Source: Cunninghamia lanceolata (lineage: Eukaryota; Streptophyta; Pinopsida; Cupressales; Cupressaceae). From it: 64,000 nucleotides of DNA. Below, one piece after another: positions 49,353 to 60,471 of this stretch. Location: assembly GCA_027924645.1 (NCBI GenBank), contig BSBN01001150.1, positions 3,162,001 through 3,226,000 of the forward strand, given 5' to 3'. Under the pieces are notes generated by a model. The model did not search any database. It was given only the letters and a program-made list of their open reading frames with translations, and was not told the DNA's origin. How positions within the stretch are numbered: position 1 is the stretch's first letter; each line of letters starts with the position of its first letter. Both the position numbers and the translations under genes were made by a program.

Positions 49353-50581
49353 AGGAATATGCAGAGCAAAGAGGCAGAGCAGAGCAAAGAAAAGATGAAG
49401 AGGCAAAATTCTTCTTACAAGTTATCCTGATTCTTCTTGGAGGTAATTTTCTCATACATCTATCCTTATTACAAGTTGTTTACCTGCCTGGAATGAATAA
49501 GTATTATTAATTATTTACTGATTATTTTGAGGAAGACAGTAAAATAAAAATGATGCTTATGGTGGGTTGCTTATTCTGAGTGGTTTTGAGCCAATTCATA
49601 TAAGGCCTTTTAGAAGCTTTGATTGATCTTGGAGCCTTTACACGCAGGTTTTGAACCAATTTATATGTAAGGCATTTTATTTGTTATGAATCCATCCATT
49701 TAATAAGAAATTTGATTGGTGTTGAGGGTAGATGCATATTGGGGTGAGGCTAGCTTGAGTTTGGAGAAATCAGCGTGGTCTCCATCAAGGTGGAAATGAG
49801 GCTCTTCTCTACATCTTCGGAAGAGATATGATGAAGAGGAAAAAATCCGACTGCCTTGGTATTGTTCTGAGCATTGGTGGTGTTCAGATCGTTTGGGAAC
49901 TCTCTTCATATAATGGTATCTTCTAAGCCTTACAATTTATATATGTAATTTTCCAATAATTTGCTCCATTTAGGTGTATAATGAATGATTAGCATTCCTC
50001 CAAAAAACTGAAGAGGCTGATCCTTATGTGAAATGTGAGTAATTTGCTTGAGACAGTGGTAAATGATGAAAAACAGAATATGGTAAGAAAAAGAATTGTA
50101 GTTCCAACATCTGAAAACACACATTGTAGGCTGAATAATTTGCTTGGTAGTTGATCTTGAGACAATGATAAAACATTTTTTTAAAAGAAATGAGAAAAAA
50201 GATTTGTACTTCCATTGTAGGAGGCCTGTGCAATGAAAACTTCAGATGGTTTGGAGTCTGTGGCAGAACGATGTCAGCCACAGACAGAGAATCATCGTTC
50301 TAAAAAGATCATGCTTGTCCTGATACACCATGCACACTGCAGAGCTAATAATAACTTTCACTTAGCTCTTGAGAGTCTATAGTTTGATCTTTTCCTCCAG
50401 GGGGTTGGGAGCTCAGGATCGTTTTGCTGAAAAAATCCTAAACAAAGTTTGAAGCCTTTATATTCAATTCATTCATTATCTGATTCCGCACCATTATTTT
50501 TGTATCTATAGAATAGTAAGTTGCTTTGCCCAAATAGGTTAGCCATGCATTGATTTTCAGAAATGGCGGGGCTTTTACTTT

Positions 50582-51062
50582 GACTGATTTATGGCTAAAT
50601 TGGTATGACTGTGGCAGGGTTGCACACTGCTGACAGTGCAAGTTCACAACCCCTTCCAAAATATTTTTCATTTAATCAATTACATCCTTTCCACCTTGTA
50701 AAAAATGGCAGAAATCAAATACTGTGCACAGCATTTGCAAAAAAAATCCTGTGCATAGGCTTTGCAAAAAAATGCAAGACTTCTATTTCTATGATTTTTG
50801 ATTTTTAACTCCTCAAAAGGTTTTTAACTTTTGTGATTTCTATTTTTGTGTTTGTGCACTTGTAAAATTTGTGAATCTTTCAGCATCCTAGATTTCATTT
50901 TCTAGATGGATTCTAGATTTATCTGCATTAAACTCACAATGTTCTTTAAGTCTAATATTGATATCTGTTGCATTATATTTACTGATTTATGGCTAAATTG
51001 GTATGACTGGGTGGCAGGGTTACACACAATTTAAGCAGACATTACAAGCTCACAACCCCTCC
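50582..51062. repeat. ~75-bp direct repeat pair
   Basis: The segment 50582-50660 (ACTGATTTATGGCTAAATTG...) recurs at 50980-51062 with about 80% identity, roughly 400 bases apart. Function unknown. Confidence 0.75.
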
Positions 51063-51451
51063 CAGTGACCTCCTCAATGCAAAACATTTAATCCTGCTGC
51101 GAATTGCCAGCATGTTGCAGTCAAAAACACTACAATTGTACCTAGTTGCTCTTGGAACAGGCAGGTTGAAGGTCACTTTTCCAACAATGTGTGCCGAGCA
51201 GTTTGATAACAACAATCCCAAAGAGAGCTAAGTAACTTTTTCAACTACTTATTTTTCACCATTACTTTGGGAGCAAGCCTTGGAGAGCCCAGGTGCAGAT
51301 TCAGAGCAGCAAGAGATGGGATTGGGCATTTGTCATTTCTTTATAATACGTTGGTCAATCACATCGACCCAATAGATTTGTAACATGTACAAATACAATG
51401 TTTAAATAAAAAAATAATTGGAAGGGGCTAAAAACCCCTTTCAAAGACTAA

Positions 51452-51540
51452 AAGGAATGGCCATTGGCCATGGTCATTCCTTAAGGTCGCGTATTTTTTC
51501 GACAGCTTAAAGAATGGTCGATAGGCCAAGGCCATTCTTT
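51452..51540. repeat. Twin palindromes in tandem
   Basis: Near-perfect palindrome AAGGAATGGCCATTGGCC... at 51452-51482, and a related imperfect one at 51509-51540. Both are followed by AAGGTC, so a ~57-bp palindromic unit is duplicated. Confidence 0.8.
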
Positions 51541-52025
51541 AAGGTCTGTATCTTGTGTGCTTGCATTTATAAATTTTTTTTGCTAATGTTTAATTTGTAT
51601 TTAAGAATTTATTAATTTTGATTTCAACACTATTAATCACAATTTTAAAATAAATTTATCATTTATGAATCACAACCAGTCACTTCCTTCATAAAATGGT
51701 TCACAATGGACAATCATAAATATTTATGAATCACAAGACAAGTCACTTCCTTCACACGACATTACCCTGTCACCATACCTGTCACATATTAACATTATTG
51801 CAAATGACTAAAACAAACCTCTTGCACATAACAAAACAAACCTCCTGCACATGAGTAAAGACATTGTGCTATTTGACCATCACATGTTAACATTATTGCC
51901 AATGACATAACTAATTGCATTAAAACTTAAAAATAATTTGACAACTTGACATGTAATATAATTTTTATAATCATCATACTTAAGTTGCATATCTAAATAT
52001 TTTTTATAAATAAAATAAAAATGTA

Positions 52026-52160
52026 TGTGTTCTGTTTTGTGTAATGTTGTGTTGTGTTGTCTTGTTTTGTGTGATGTGTTCTGTTGTTTTGTGTGCTGTT
52101 GTGTTGTTTTGTGTGATGTATGTGTTGTGCTGTTTTGTGTGATGTGTTGTTTTGTGGTTG
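52026..52160. repeat. TGTTTTGTGTGATG minisatellite
   Basis: Irregular repetition of TGTTTTGTGTGATG-like units. The Cys/Val-rich frame at 52025-52234 follows from it and is not a gene. Confidence 0.8.
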
Positions 52161-52519
52161 TCTTAGGTCAATTAGGGGAGGCCATGCAAGCTTCCACCTT
52201 CACGTGGTTGGCCTTGTTAGTAGAGAATATTTGAATAAATATTCTTGAAGCTAAGAGAAGCTTATTGGTAAATATTTATGTCATTTAAATATAAACTAGG
52301 TTTTAAAAATTTAAACTACATGCATGGTGAAATTCTAAAAATAAAGAAAAATATGATTGCAAAGGTGAAATTAAAAAAAATATTTTAATTACTATATTTA
52401 ATTGCTTTAGTTATTATCAAATAACTTGGAAATTTTACAAATAACTTGGGAATTTTACAAATAACTTGAGAATTTTACAAATACTTTTTGAGGTTTTTTT
52501 CCAATAAAAGGAATTCATC
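52161..52519 (+). repeat. A half of A+B tandem unit 1
   Basis: GGTCAATTAGGG... to ...GGAATTCATC matches 58603-58989 plus 60161-60225. It is followed not by B but by a 5.9-kb insertion. A short 19-bp motif (AACTTGGGAATTTTACAAAT type) is triplicated at 52425-52482. Confidence 0.8.
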
Positions 52520-52999
52520 TGTAATAACCACCCTGGTTACTACTATTTTTTTTTTACACACCAAGTACTAACTTAATTGTCCAAGCATCTTCTATCTAAA
52601 TTAGAAGTGCGAGATTCAAAGACTTACCAAACATAGTCATGGCATCAACTCTATGCCACAACTCATATACTCGTACCAGAGTATGGTAAGCTCCCAAGGT
52701 CAGGGTCATCCCTAGACCCTAACCTAAACCTCGAGGGCTCATTCATAATGGCCATGCCTACGTATCCCTTTGTGGGAATCAGAGGCTCCGTAGTTTGTAC
52801 TTCAACAATAGAGAGGCTTCATCTTCTCCTCTGATATGAGATCTCTAATCTCACTTTTCAATCATAGCTTTTAAGTAAATCATATGATTCCAGTTCAATT
52901 CATGTTAGCCAAAACATTCTAATTGAATGATAGTACAATGCCAATATTAGTGTATGAAGAAGCACAAATGCATAGTGACCAACTCATATAAACATTACC

Positions 53000-53360
53000 T
53001 GTTCACACATAGGGATTGGCTCAAGCATACATTCCTTGTACACTATGTGACAATCTCTTACATGGGCCACACATACACAGTGTGACTAGCTCATGGGTAC
53101 AACCCACATACACAAAGTGAATAACTTGCGCATATGTCACATATACATAATTATGATTAGATCATGCATACCGCATATACATAGAGTAAATAATTGATGC
53201 CTATGTCACATACAACCAGAGTGACTATGTCATGCATACAAAACATATACATAAGGTAAATAATTCATGCATGTGTCACTTGTAACACATTGAGTGACTT
53301 TCTCATGCATGTACCACACCTACATAGTGTGATTGTCTCATACAAACATCATAGGTACAC
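53000..53360. repeat. Imperfect CATGCATACAC/ACATAGTGTGA repeats
   Basis: Words such as TCATGCATAC, CACATACACA and AGAGTGACTA recur every 40-90 bases. Probably a decayed minisatellite. Confidence 0.5.
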
Positions 53361-53835
53361 ATAGTGTCTAGCTAACAAAGGGAATGGTTACACTTTACTG
53401 CGAGCATCTTCCCTTTTACTTGGTTCACTAACCCATAAGCCCTTAATTAACTTCTAGCTAGAAAATGGAATGTCGGTGCTTCTTGTGCTACACCATGGTT
53501 CCATCCTTTTTCTAGCTCACAACCAGTTGTGAAGACAACAAGCATCCCTTAATACTTGCAGTAATCACCGGATAAGGTGTAGTATAACAACTTATAACAC
53601 ACGAGGCCATTATTAATATTTCTATAGTCCACTAAGTATCTGACTCATCTTATAACTAGATAAACATATTCATAGTATCTTTTGGTTTTACGTCAACTAA
53701 AGCTAGTGCCTATACTGTCAATCATTGGACTATTTTAACAATCAGAATCATGAGAAACATACTGCAGGTTGACATAACATAGGGAGCTCACAATCATTCT
53801 GTTACAACAATGTCAATACTAAAATCCTGAGAGGG

Positions 53836-54070
53836 GTAGATACTGGCATCCATCACCTGCATGCCACTGGCGAAAGCCGGACTAGTACTGGCATCTATCG
53901 CCTGCATGTCACTGGCGAAAGCCTATCTAAACCCTATGAAATCGGGTAGCCCCTGGCATCTATCACTTGCATGCTACTGGTGAAAGTATGCGAACCCTAT
54001 GATATCGGGTAGCTCTTGACATCTATCACCTGCATGCTACTGGTGAAAGCCTGCTAACCCTGTGATATAG
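53836..54070. repeat. Four-copy CTGGCATCTATCACCTGCATG tandem repeat
   Basis: The core (CTGGCATCTATCACCTGC followed by ATGCTACTGGTGAAAGCC) starts at 53843, 53888, 53953 and about 54015, spaced 45, 65 and 62 bases. The longer units include an ACCCTATGATATCGGGTAGC linker. Confidence 0.85.
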
Positions 54071-56574
54071 CCGAATACTTCTTTAGGCAGAGCACGCTCC
54101 CTGACTCCTGTCAAGCTGGAGCAACAATAAGCTATCTATAGGCGGGTTATAGGATTTATAATGTTGGTGATCACCACGGATGGAGCGGAACAAGCTACAT
54201 TCTAGGAGGTATTGCATACCACCTACCTATGACCTTGTAGAGCCCTTACTCCAACTATCATGTGATGCCAAGAAGTCGGCTCATGTATTGATCTCGGTTC
54301 AGCATTATGACATTTAAAAAGGTATAAGGACAAGGCTTTAAAACATACAGTCCTAAGGGCTTACACCTTAGACTAGTCAATGAGGTTACAATTACCACAC
54401 ATGGATCCATAACCCAATACACATGGTCTTATAGGTCTTTGGGTTAAACTACCAACATGCACGTAACACATTATACCCTAAAGAGTTGGGTCATAAATAC
54501 ATAAGGAAACAACTCATAAATTAATCTCAAACACTATTTACATCATTCCATTGTTACTCAAACTCATAGTAGTTATGAGACAGAAGCTCAAACCCACAAT
54601 ACTAAATTGTTATATAAAGTATCCTACTTCTAAGTACGTAACACTTACATATTACCAATCATAAAACTTAATATACAATTACTCACCAAACCAATATAAA
54701 TGTAAACCACCATACCATATAAATGGTATTACTTATTGTTAGTTGCTCACAATTAGCAAAACCAATCATAAGGAAATTCCATCCTAACTCAACCCAAATC
54801 TAGGCACAAATTTAGAGTAGGAAGATCATCCACGCCTATTAAGAGTTGTTCACACCATCATATCATAATGGATTAGCTTAGCAACAACGTTAAATGCAAA
54901 GTTATCAAGTTTCCTTAATACATTTATAACTCTGTCATGGCCTAGTTTATCATGACCTTATTTCTTAGAAGAATAGACCTCTCTAGGGCCTTGAGTCTAA
55001 CCTATACTTATCACTGCGCCCCTACACACTACCATAGTGTTCCTCACCCAAAACTCTAATAATCTTAGTCCCAACCAGTCTACATGAGAGACTAACCATG
55101 ATGGCAGTAACTCTTAAAGTTCATCCAAGAGTAGAGTAGATTGTGGAAATCAAACTCCGCAAGCTCAGAGCAGGTAAGCTTGATGATAATGGAGTGCATT
55201 TATTGGCTCATGCCTATATAGTTAGGAAACATTAATCAGAATGTGAGTTCATAGCCATCTGATGCAACTTCAGCCTCAAACTGAAATGCACTCAAGAGGG
55301 AAGGTTGATCAAGTTTAGGAACAACCCATACCTCGAAGTCACTCACCAAACCCCTCCCCTACGGACTTGAGGTCTAGGGGCATCCTTCGCCCAAGAACTA
55401 CCTACATACCCGCTTCCAAATGGGATTGACGTCACATGTAGTTCTCCTCACTTTAATCTCTCAAGAGTACACACATGTAATTCCTACACCAAAACCCCCT
55501 CCAATTAATAAGGGTGATACAATTTTCCAACCACCAATATAATACTCATTTGTCTTCCATATACACTAAGGTTCTTTACCCATGAGAATAAGGGCCAACT
55601 GGGTTTTAGAAATAATATTGTTATCAAAGATATCTCTCTAAGAATAGAGATCCCAACATACCTAGGCACGAAGTTTCTAGAGAATCTTGACTCAATCTAA
55701 GGATAGAATATCGGTAGAGAATGTGCATCCCTAGATAGTAGTAATCAAAATATCCTCACTGTGCATCAAGATAAGGCTCCAAGTAATGTCCTACTATAAT
55801 AACAATCCAATGATATCCCATATCCTATCGTATTATGACCTCATTCTTATTTGGAAGAATAATATGCATCATCAAGGCCACATAAAATTTATCCGAAATT
55901 TTTAAAGGGCTATAAGCAAGAATCATATTTGATACCGGTGGCAAAGCTATATCCATTATCTTATCATATGCGAATAATACAGTCATTTGGCACAATACCT
56001 ATGATAACAACTTGCTTCAACTATTTTGGACTTATTGTGGACATAGGGCTACATTTTACAAGGTGACAATCTCCTTATAGCATGATATTGTTATAAAAGA
56101 CCAAAAACTATTTCTTACGATGCAACCTAGGTATGATATACTTAAATAAATGCTATCATATTTCTTCCAATACTTTTCATTTGATATATTTGATAGTTGC
56201 CCTCTACAAGAGATCTTAAAGCAGATTTACAATATCCACAAGAACTTCATTAATACCATATACAAGGTATGATAATAACAACTATCAAGATATGATGTAA
56301 TAAGATTATTATATTACTATCAAACATGAATTCAAACTTAGGGTTGATAACTTAAGTCGAGCTAATGATTGGCTACTCTAAATTCTAAGTGCAGTTCCAC
56401 TTAGCCTCCATTTTATCAACTTAACTTGAATAAAATATGCAATGATATGTGATTTCTATTTCACCTAAGCATAATCCCTCACACAGTTTACAAAATTTCA
56501 TCAGTTATCGTTTACCTTACTAGCAGGAATATGTCAACCCAACCAAGTTCTTAATAAGATAAAACAATCATTCC
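54071..56574. other. Non-coding interior of the 5.9-kb insertion
   Basis: No open frame of any length and no family motif. Base composition is less AT-rich than the surroundings. Compatible with a long LTR. Confidence 0.4.
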
Positions 56575-56609
<35 letters not shown>

Positions 56610-56610
56610 G
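56575..56610. repeat. (TAA)12 microsatellite
   Basis: Uninterrupted TAA units. They create a poly-Leu run in a minus-strand shadow frame. Confidence 0.95.
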
Positions 56611-56825
56611 GAGGCAAATCAAGCCAAAGAAAAATCTTACATAGGTACCAAGAGAATTAATCACCATTTGAAATCCTTCATAAGAGAAATTTTGTATAAA
56701 TTCTTCCTTATTAAATTTTGTGCTTAAGCTATGAAGACCATGGTGCGATGTAGTGGCGTTATAACTACAATAACTGACATTCACAATGTAGTGGCATTAT
56801 AACTACAATAACTGACATAAATCCA

Positions 56826-57153
56826 TTGTAATCAACTTTGATGGACATCCTTACCCTCTTTCCAAGCTCCAACTTGAGCGTATGCAGATAGGATGTTCTT
56901 TTTATTTTTAATTAAAAGATTCTAAAGCCTTTTCTAACAAACCCCTTTTGAACTTCCCTTGCCACCAAAGCATTTCTTGATGCCACATTACTTTAGGCAT
57001 TGTGTCAAACAACTCATGTGCCTTGTCTAGGATTCCACAGTTTGTATACAGGTTCTCTCTATGTGTGTGTGCATAGAGACAAAACTTAACCCCAACACTT
57101 CCAATAGCAAAGATTCTCCTCATATACATCTTCCAAAATGGAAACACAAGCAC
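56826..57153 (-). pseudogene. Pentatricopeptide-repeat protein fragment, minus strand
   Basis: PPR proteins bind organellar RNA in plants. On the minus strand, 'YTNCGILDKAHELFDTMPK' fits a PPR helix pair, followed by 'GLLEKALESF' with a small break at the expected 'V.WN.MI..Y' part (56908-57153). Just beyond, in another frame (56838-56905), 'NILSAYAQVGAWKEGKDVHQ' matches the next PPR block. Frameshifts and lack of a long frame show it is a relic of about three repeats. Neighbours are the TIR relic and the 5.9-kb insertion ends. Confidence 0.65.
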
Positions 57154-57199
57154 AAAGTAGGTGAACTGTCTAACAAATTGTTTTAAGGAAAAATGATAG

Positions 57200-57815
57200 A
57201 AGGTGCAGGGTTCATGAACTCTTCCACAAAAGCCTCAATAAATGTAGATATGTGCACATAAACATGAACCCATCTAGATTAATTATTTCAGCAGTGAGTA
57301 GATCTAATTCAGATTTTAACACTATTTTAGGAAAGTAGAGTGAAAGAGGAGTGTACTCAGCTCTAAGAATATTATTGAAGGCATTCCTGTTGTAGGCACT
57401 GAAATTTGCTTCGTTGCCTCTCATTCCACATCCTCCCCCACACTTTGAAGGCTCCACCTTATAAAACAAGAGAATAATTGTTGAACTTGTGGATATTGAC
57501 TTGAAATCCCACATCAACAGAAGCTCCTTGAGACACCACAACGAATGGGCATAGTAAGCCAAGAATTGTCGGTGTGTGGATGATAGATCTTGGAAGGGTA
57601 TGTTGCAGATCGATCCTACTGTGTCACCCTTCTCCCACTCATTCTATGTCTTCCCTCCACAATAATAAAAAACCAAAGGCTCAAAAATGGAAATCTAAAC
57701 ATCCCCCTCAATGCAAGCAAAACCTTAGAGCAGAATCTTAAACAAAGGCTAGGCATCGGTAAGAAAGGCGAGGAAGGTGGTTTGAGCATCAAAGGCCCAT
57801 TCCACTGCAACACAC
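57200..57815 (-). pseudogene. TIR-domain (TNL resistance gene) fragment, minus strand
   Basis: The minus-strand frame beginning at 57562 starts 'YAHSLWCLKELLLM', followed after ~18 residues by 'TIILLFYKVEPSK'. This is the order of the plant TIR motifs YAxSxWCLxELxxI and VIPxFYxVxPSxVR. Upstream on the same strand (about 57700-57810) a decayed 'TTFLAFL' segment could be the first TIR helix. TIR domains are NAD-cleaving signalling modules of NLR receptors. No NB-ARC is seen, and the rest of the frame is out of register. The match is short, so this is moderate evidence. Confidence 0.42.
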
Positions 57816-57994
57816 TCACCTAAAACTACTGAGCGGCACCAAAGCCACCAATGGATTTTTCTATTATTTTTCCCATGGAATAACTGAGGCACTGTTCTTT
57901 ATCACTGAGCTACTCATCTTCTATATCCCCTCAATAATAGATAAACAATTTCAGACCCAAAACTTGTAGCTATCATACCACGACTCCTGCTCTC

Positions 57995-58267
57995 TCAATT
58001 ATCAACGAGAGTAGTCTCCCCACCCCACAAAAATATGTGTTTTGATAAAAAAGAATATGTTAACCCCCTTTCGAGAGAGGTCGTGTGATTCAGGATATGG
58101 CGTGAAATTTCATCAATCATGAATGCATTGATGGATGTCCATACCCTGCGTAACTGCCCCTCAATGCTAGCCCATTCCTTATTAATGATGTTGCAAGTGC
58201 TTTCCGCCAAGGCAGCCATGCTGACGCCATTCCTCTTTCTACCCGTAGAAAATAGTCTTCGTCCCAT
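57995..58267 (-). pseudogene. Unrecognised 90-residue minus-strand frame
   Basis: An open frame with ordinary amino-acid use ('MAALAESTCNIINKEWASIEGQLRRVW'). It lies between the TIR relic and the right end of the 5.9-kb insertion. No domain recognised; it may be another gene-fragment relic or chance. Confidence 0.2.
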
Positions 58268-58380
58268 TTATTTCCACAACTGCTTTAAAGATGGGTACTT
58301 TGCTTTATTTATTTATTTTATTATTATCCTCTTTGCCCCCTATTTTCTATAAAAGGTCTCCTTCCACGAGGGATGTGACA

Positions 58381-58602
58381 TTATCAAACATGCTCCTTAT
58401 AAGATAACTTATTGCATAATAGTTTTAATTATTATAATAGCCTAAGAAACTCAAAAAAATGTATTTTAAAGATTATATTTTTGGTGTATTTGATTGTAGA
58501 ACAATCAATAAATTTTTATTATACTAATATAATTATCAAAGAGTTGATTTTTTTTTACAATTCAAATTTTATTTAGAGTGATTATAAATTAATTTAGAGC
58601 CT
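58381..58602 (+). repeat. B half of A+B tandem unit 1
   Basis: TTATCAAACATGCTCC... to ...TTAGAGCCT matches 60221-60471. It directly follows the 5.9-kb insertion and runs straight into the A half of unit 2. Confidence 0.8.
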
Positions 58603-58989
58603 CAGGTCAATTAGGGAGGCCATTCATTTCCATCTTCATGTGGCTGGCCTTGTTAATAGAGAATATTTGAATAACTATTCTTGAAGCTAAGAGAAGCTTA
58701 TTTGTAAATATTCATGTCATTTAAATATAAACAATATTTTATAAATTTAATTTAGTTTATATAACATGCATGGTGAAATTTTAAAAATAACAAAAATTGT
58801 GATTGTAAAGATGAAACTAAAAAGAAACCATTTTAATTACCAAATTGGTAGTATTTATAAACAATGTTTTATAAATTTAAGCTAGTTTATAAAGAAAATT
58901 GTGATTGCAAAGATGAAATTAAAAAAAAATATATATTTTAATTACCAAATTGAGTAGTATTTCCTTAGTTGCTATAGTAGTAACTCAAG
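58603..58989 (+). repeat. A half of A+B tandem unit 2 (first part)
   Basis: Matches 52161-52430. It ends in TAACTCAAG (58981-58989), the target repeat of the 1.17-kb insertion; the remainder of A resumes at 60161. Confidence 0.8.
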
Positions 58990-60160
58990 TTTTTTAACTT
59001 TTCTTCCCAAAACTAAAATAGAGACCATCTGAACACAAAGTTATCTATTATATTCATATTGTTCATATAGAACAATCCCTTGTCTTGAGTCCACACATAT
59101 CCCCCCAAAAAAACCTCTCCACAATTTTGCTCGATTAGTATTATCATGCTAGGAGGGAAGGCAAATTACCGTATCTCTCCCTCTAGTAGTTAAGGATTTA
59201 AATAATTAGCAACAATAGCTAAAACAATGAGGGTAAATTTCATAGGCCTCCCTATAGCCCCCATAACATAATCACATTTCTTACATTTCTCCATTACAAC
59301 TAAGGTTGGGATTTCCACAAGGTCATCCCTAGACTCCTCATCACAATAGAAAATAGGTGTATTGAAAATAACCTCTGCAAAAAGTTTTACCTTCAGAGCA
59401 TTGGCCAGCTCTGTAATCACTTGATGAAGTCTACATATATTTTTGCTCAAGTCATGGCAATGGACCAAATAACAGTTGAAGAAGGCTTCTATCTAGTTTT
59501 GTACTCCCTCAATATCATCATGAAGCAAGTATGTACATGTAGCCATGGAGAGTAAATATGCACAACTTAATGCTTGCACCACATTAAACACATTATGCCT
59601 ATGTAACAAGTGGTTTGGGTCTAGAAGAAGCTTCGTCATTGCTATCCTAATACCAACATATGGGGAACTATCTGTTTCTTTTGCAAGCTCCCATATTCTT
59701 AGAACCCACATCCTCAAGTCTAGATTTGCAATTCCCTTCTCTAAGTAGGTTGTAAAATCTCCAATCATCTTCTCCCCTCCAATTCTTTTCTTCATCCTTC
59801 CCCAACCAGCACCTATCGACCCACTTCTCTTTACCATTCTCCTATTCCCTTTACTAGATATCATTGAGGAAGCCATGGTTTCTTGTTGCATCAACTTGAG
59901 CAACTTTCTTCCAACATTCAACTAATCATGCTTCAATTACCATATTCTAACATCTCTCCTTATCCTATTTCACCAACCTTAATGCCATCGCCTATTTACA
60001 TAATGATTACACCACTCACCTCCAAAAATGTTGACATGCCCTTGATAATTCATTATTGTCTCAATTCTTAGGTGGCCCGCAACTCTTCTTAACTTTGCAC
60101 GTGCCGCCAATCTGGTCCCCACTATCCTATCTTCTCATCAAGCCCCTTAACAAGCCTAAA
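58990..60160 (-). mobile_element. 1.17-kb probable processed pseudogene insertion
   Basis: The 9-bp direct repeat TAACTCAAG flanks the block (58981-58989 and 60161-60169). The low-coordinate end begins TTTTTT, that is, a short poly-A on the minus strand, next to the target repeat and downstream of a minus-strand reading frame. Target duplication, 3' poly-A and an intronless frame together indicate LINE-type retroposition of an mRNA. A 9-bp duplication would also suit a Mutator-like element, but terminal inverted repeats are not evident. Confidence 0.55.
59190..59921 (-). pseudogene. Unknown protein, 244-codon frame with one stop, minus strand
   Basis: Two open parts, 59493-59921 (142 residues) and 59190-59468 (92), lie in the same frame and are separated by one stop. 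Together they read as one ~243-residue globular protein with helix-rich segments: 'DFTTYLEKGIANLDLRMWVLRIWELAKE', 'YVGIRIAMTKLLLDPNHLLHRHNV', and 'HQVITELANALKVKLFAEV'. The second part has a 'CKKC' pair and ends '...IVLAIVANYLNP'. I do not recognise the family. The nearest Met at 59921 is a possible start, and an upstream leader of ~240 bases lies within the same insertion. Length and composition favour a former host gene. Confidence 0.4.
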
Positions 60161-60471
60161 TAACTCAAGAATTTTACAAATGTTCACAATTTGGGGTTTT
60201 TCCAATGAAAAGAATTTATCAAAATGCTCCTTTTAAGATAACTTATTGCATAATAGTTTTAATTATAATAGTTTTGTTATGATTTGAAAGTTTGTTTTAA
60301 ATCCTAACATACACAAATTTTATTTTAAAGACTATATATTGTTGGTGTATTTGATTTTAGAATAATTAAATAAATTAAGTTATCACACTTTAATACAATT
60401 ATCAAATAGTCAAGAGTTTTCATTACAACTCAAATTTTATCTAGAGTGATTATAAGTAAGCTAATTTAGAG
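60161..60471 (+). repeat. Rest of A+B tandem unit 2
   Basis: The end of A (60161-60225) passes directly into B (60226-60471), showing the uninterrupted A/B join that is split at 52519/58381. Confidence 0.8.

Larger units (their letters stand above)
49091..51440. other. Non-coding region, no gene recognised
   Basis: A TATATAC site at about 49092 followed by a pyrimidine-rich leader looks promoter-like, but no conserved frame follows. The 120-codon plus frame at 49148-49510 is low-complexity (Phe/Gly, then an Arg-Gly/Glu run from a GAGGAA microsatellite) and is not convincing. Confidence 0.35.
52520..58380. mobile_element. 5.9-kb insertion with LTR-like ends, type unresolved
   Basis: Compared with the second A+B unit, which reads straight through A into B, this block is extra. 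Its ends are TGTAATAACC and GGGATGTGACA, with 5-bp flanks TCATC (52515-52519) and TTATC (58381-58385), a 4/5 match. That suggests integration by an LTR-type element. No second LTR, PBS or pol motif is visible, so a solo LTR or composite is possible. PPR and TIR gene fragments lie in its right third. Confidence 0.5.

Noticed and set aside
49148..49510. 120-residue plus-strand frame
   Set aside because: Poly-T-derived Phe/Gly stretch followed by a GAGGAA microsatellite. No conserved domain.
52025..52234. Cys-Val-rich 69-residue frame
   Set aside because: Generated by the TGTTTTGTG minisatellite.
53000..54070. Regularly spaced repeats considered as a CRISPR-like array
   Set aside because: Spacing and repeats are irregular, the context is plant retroelement DNA, and no cas genes are present.
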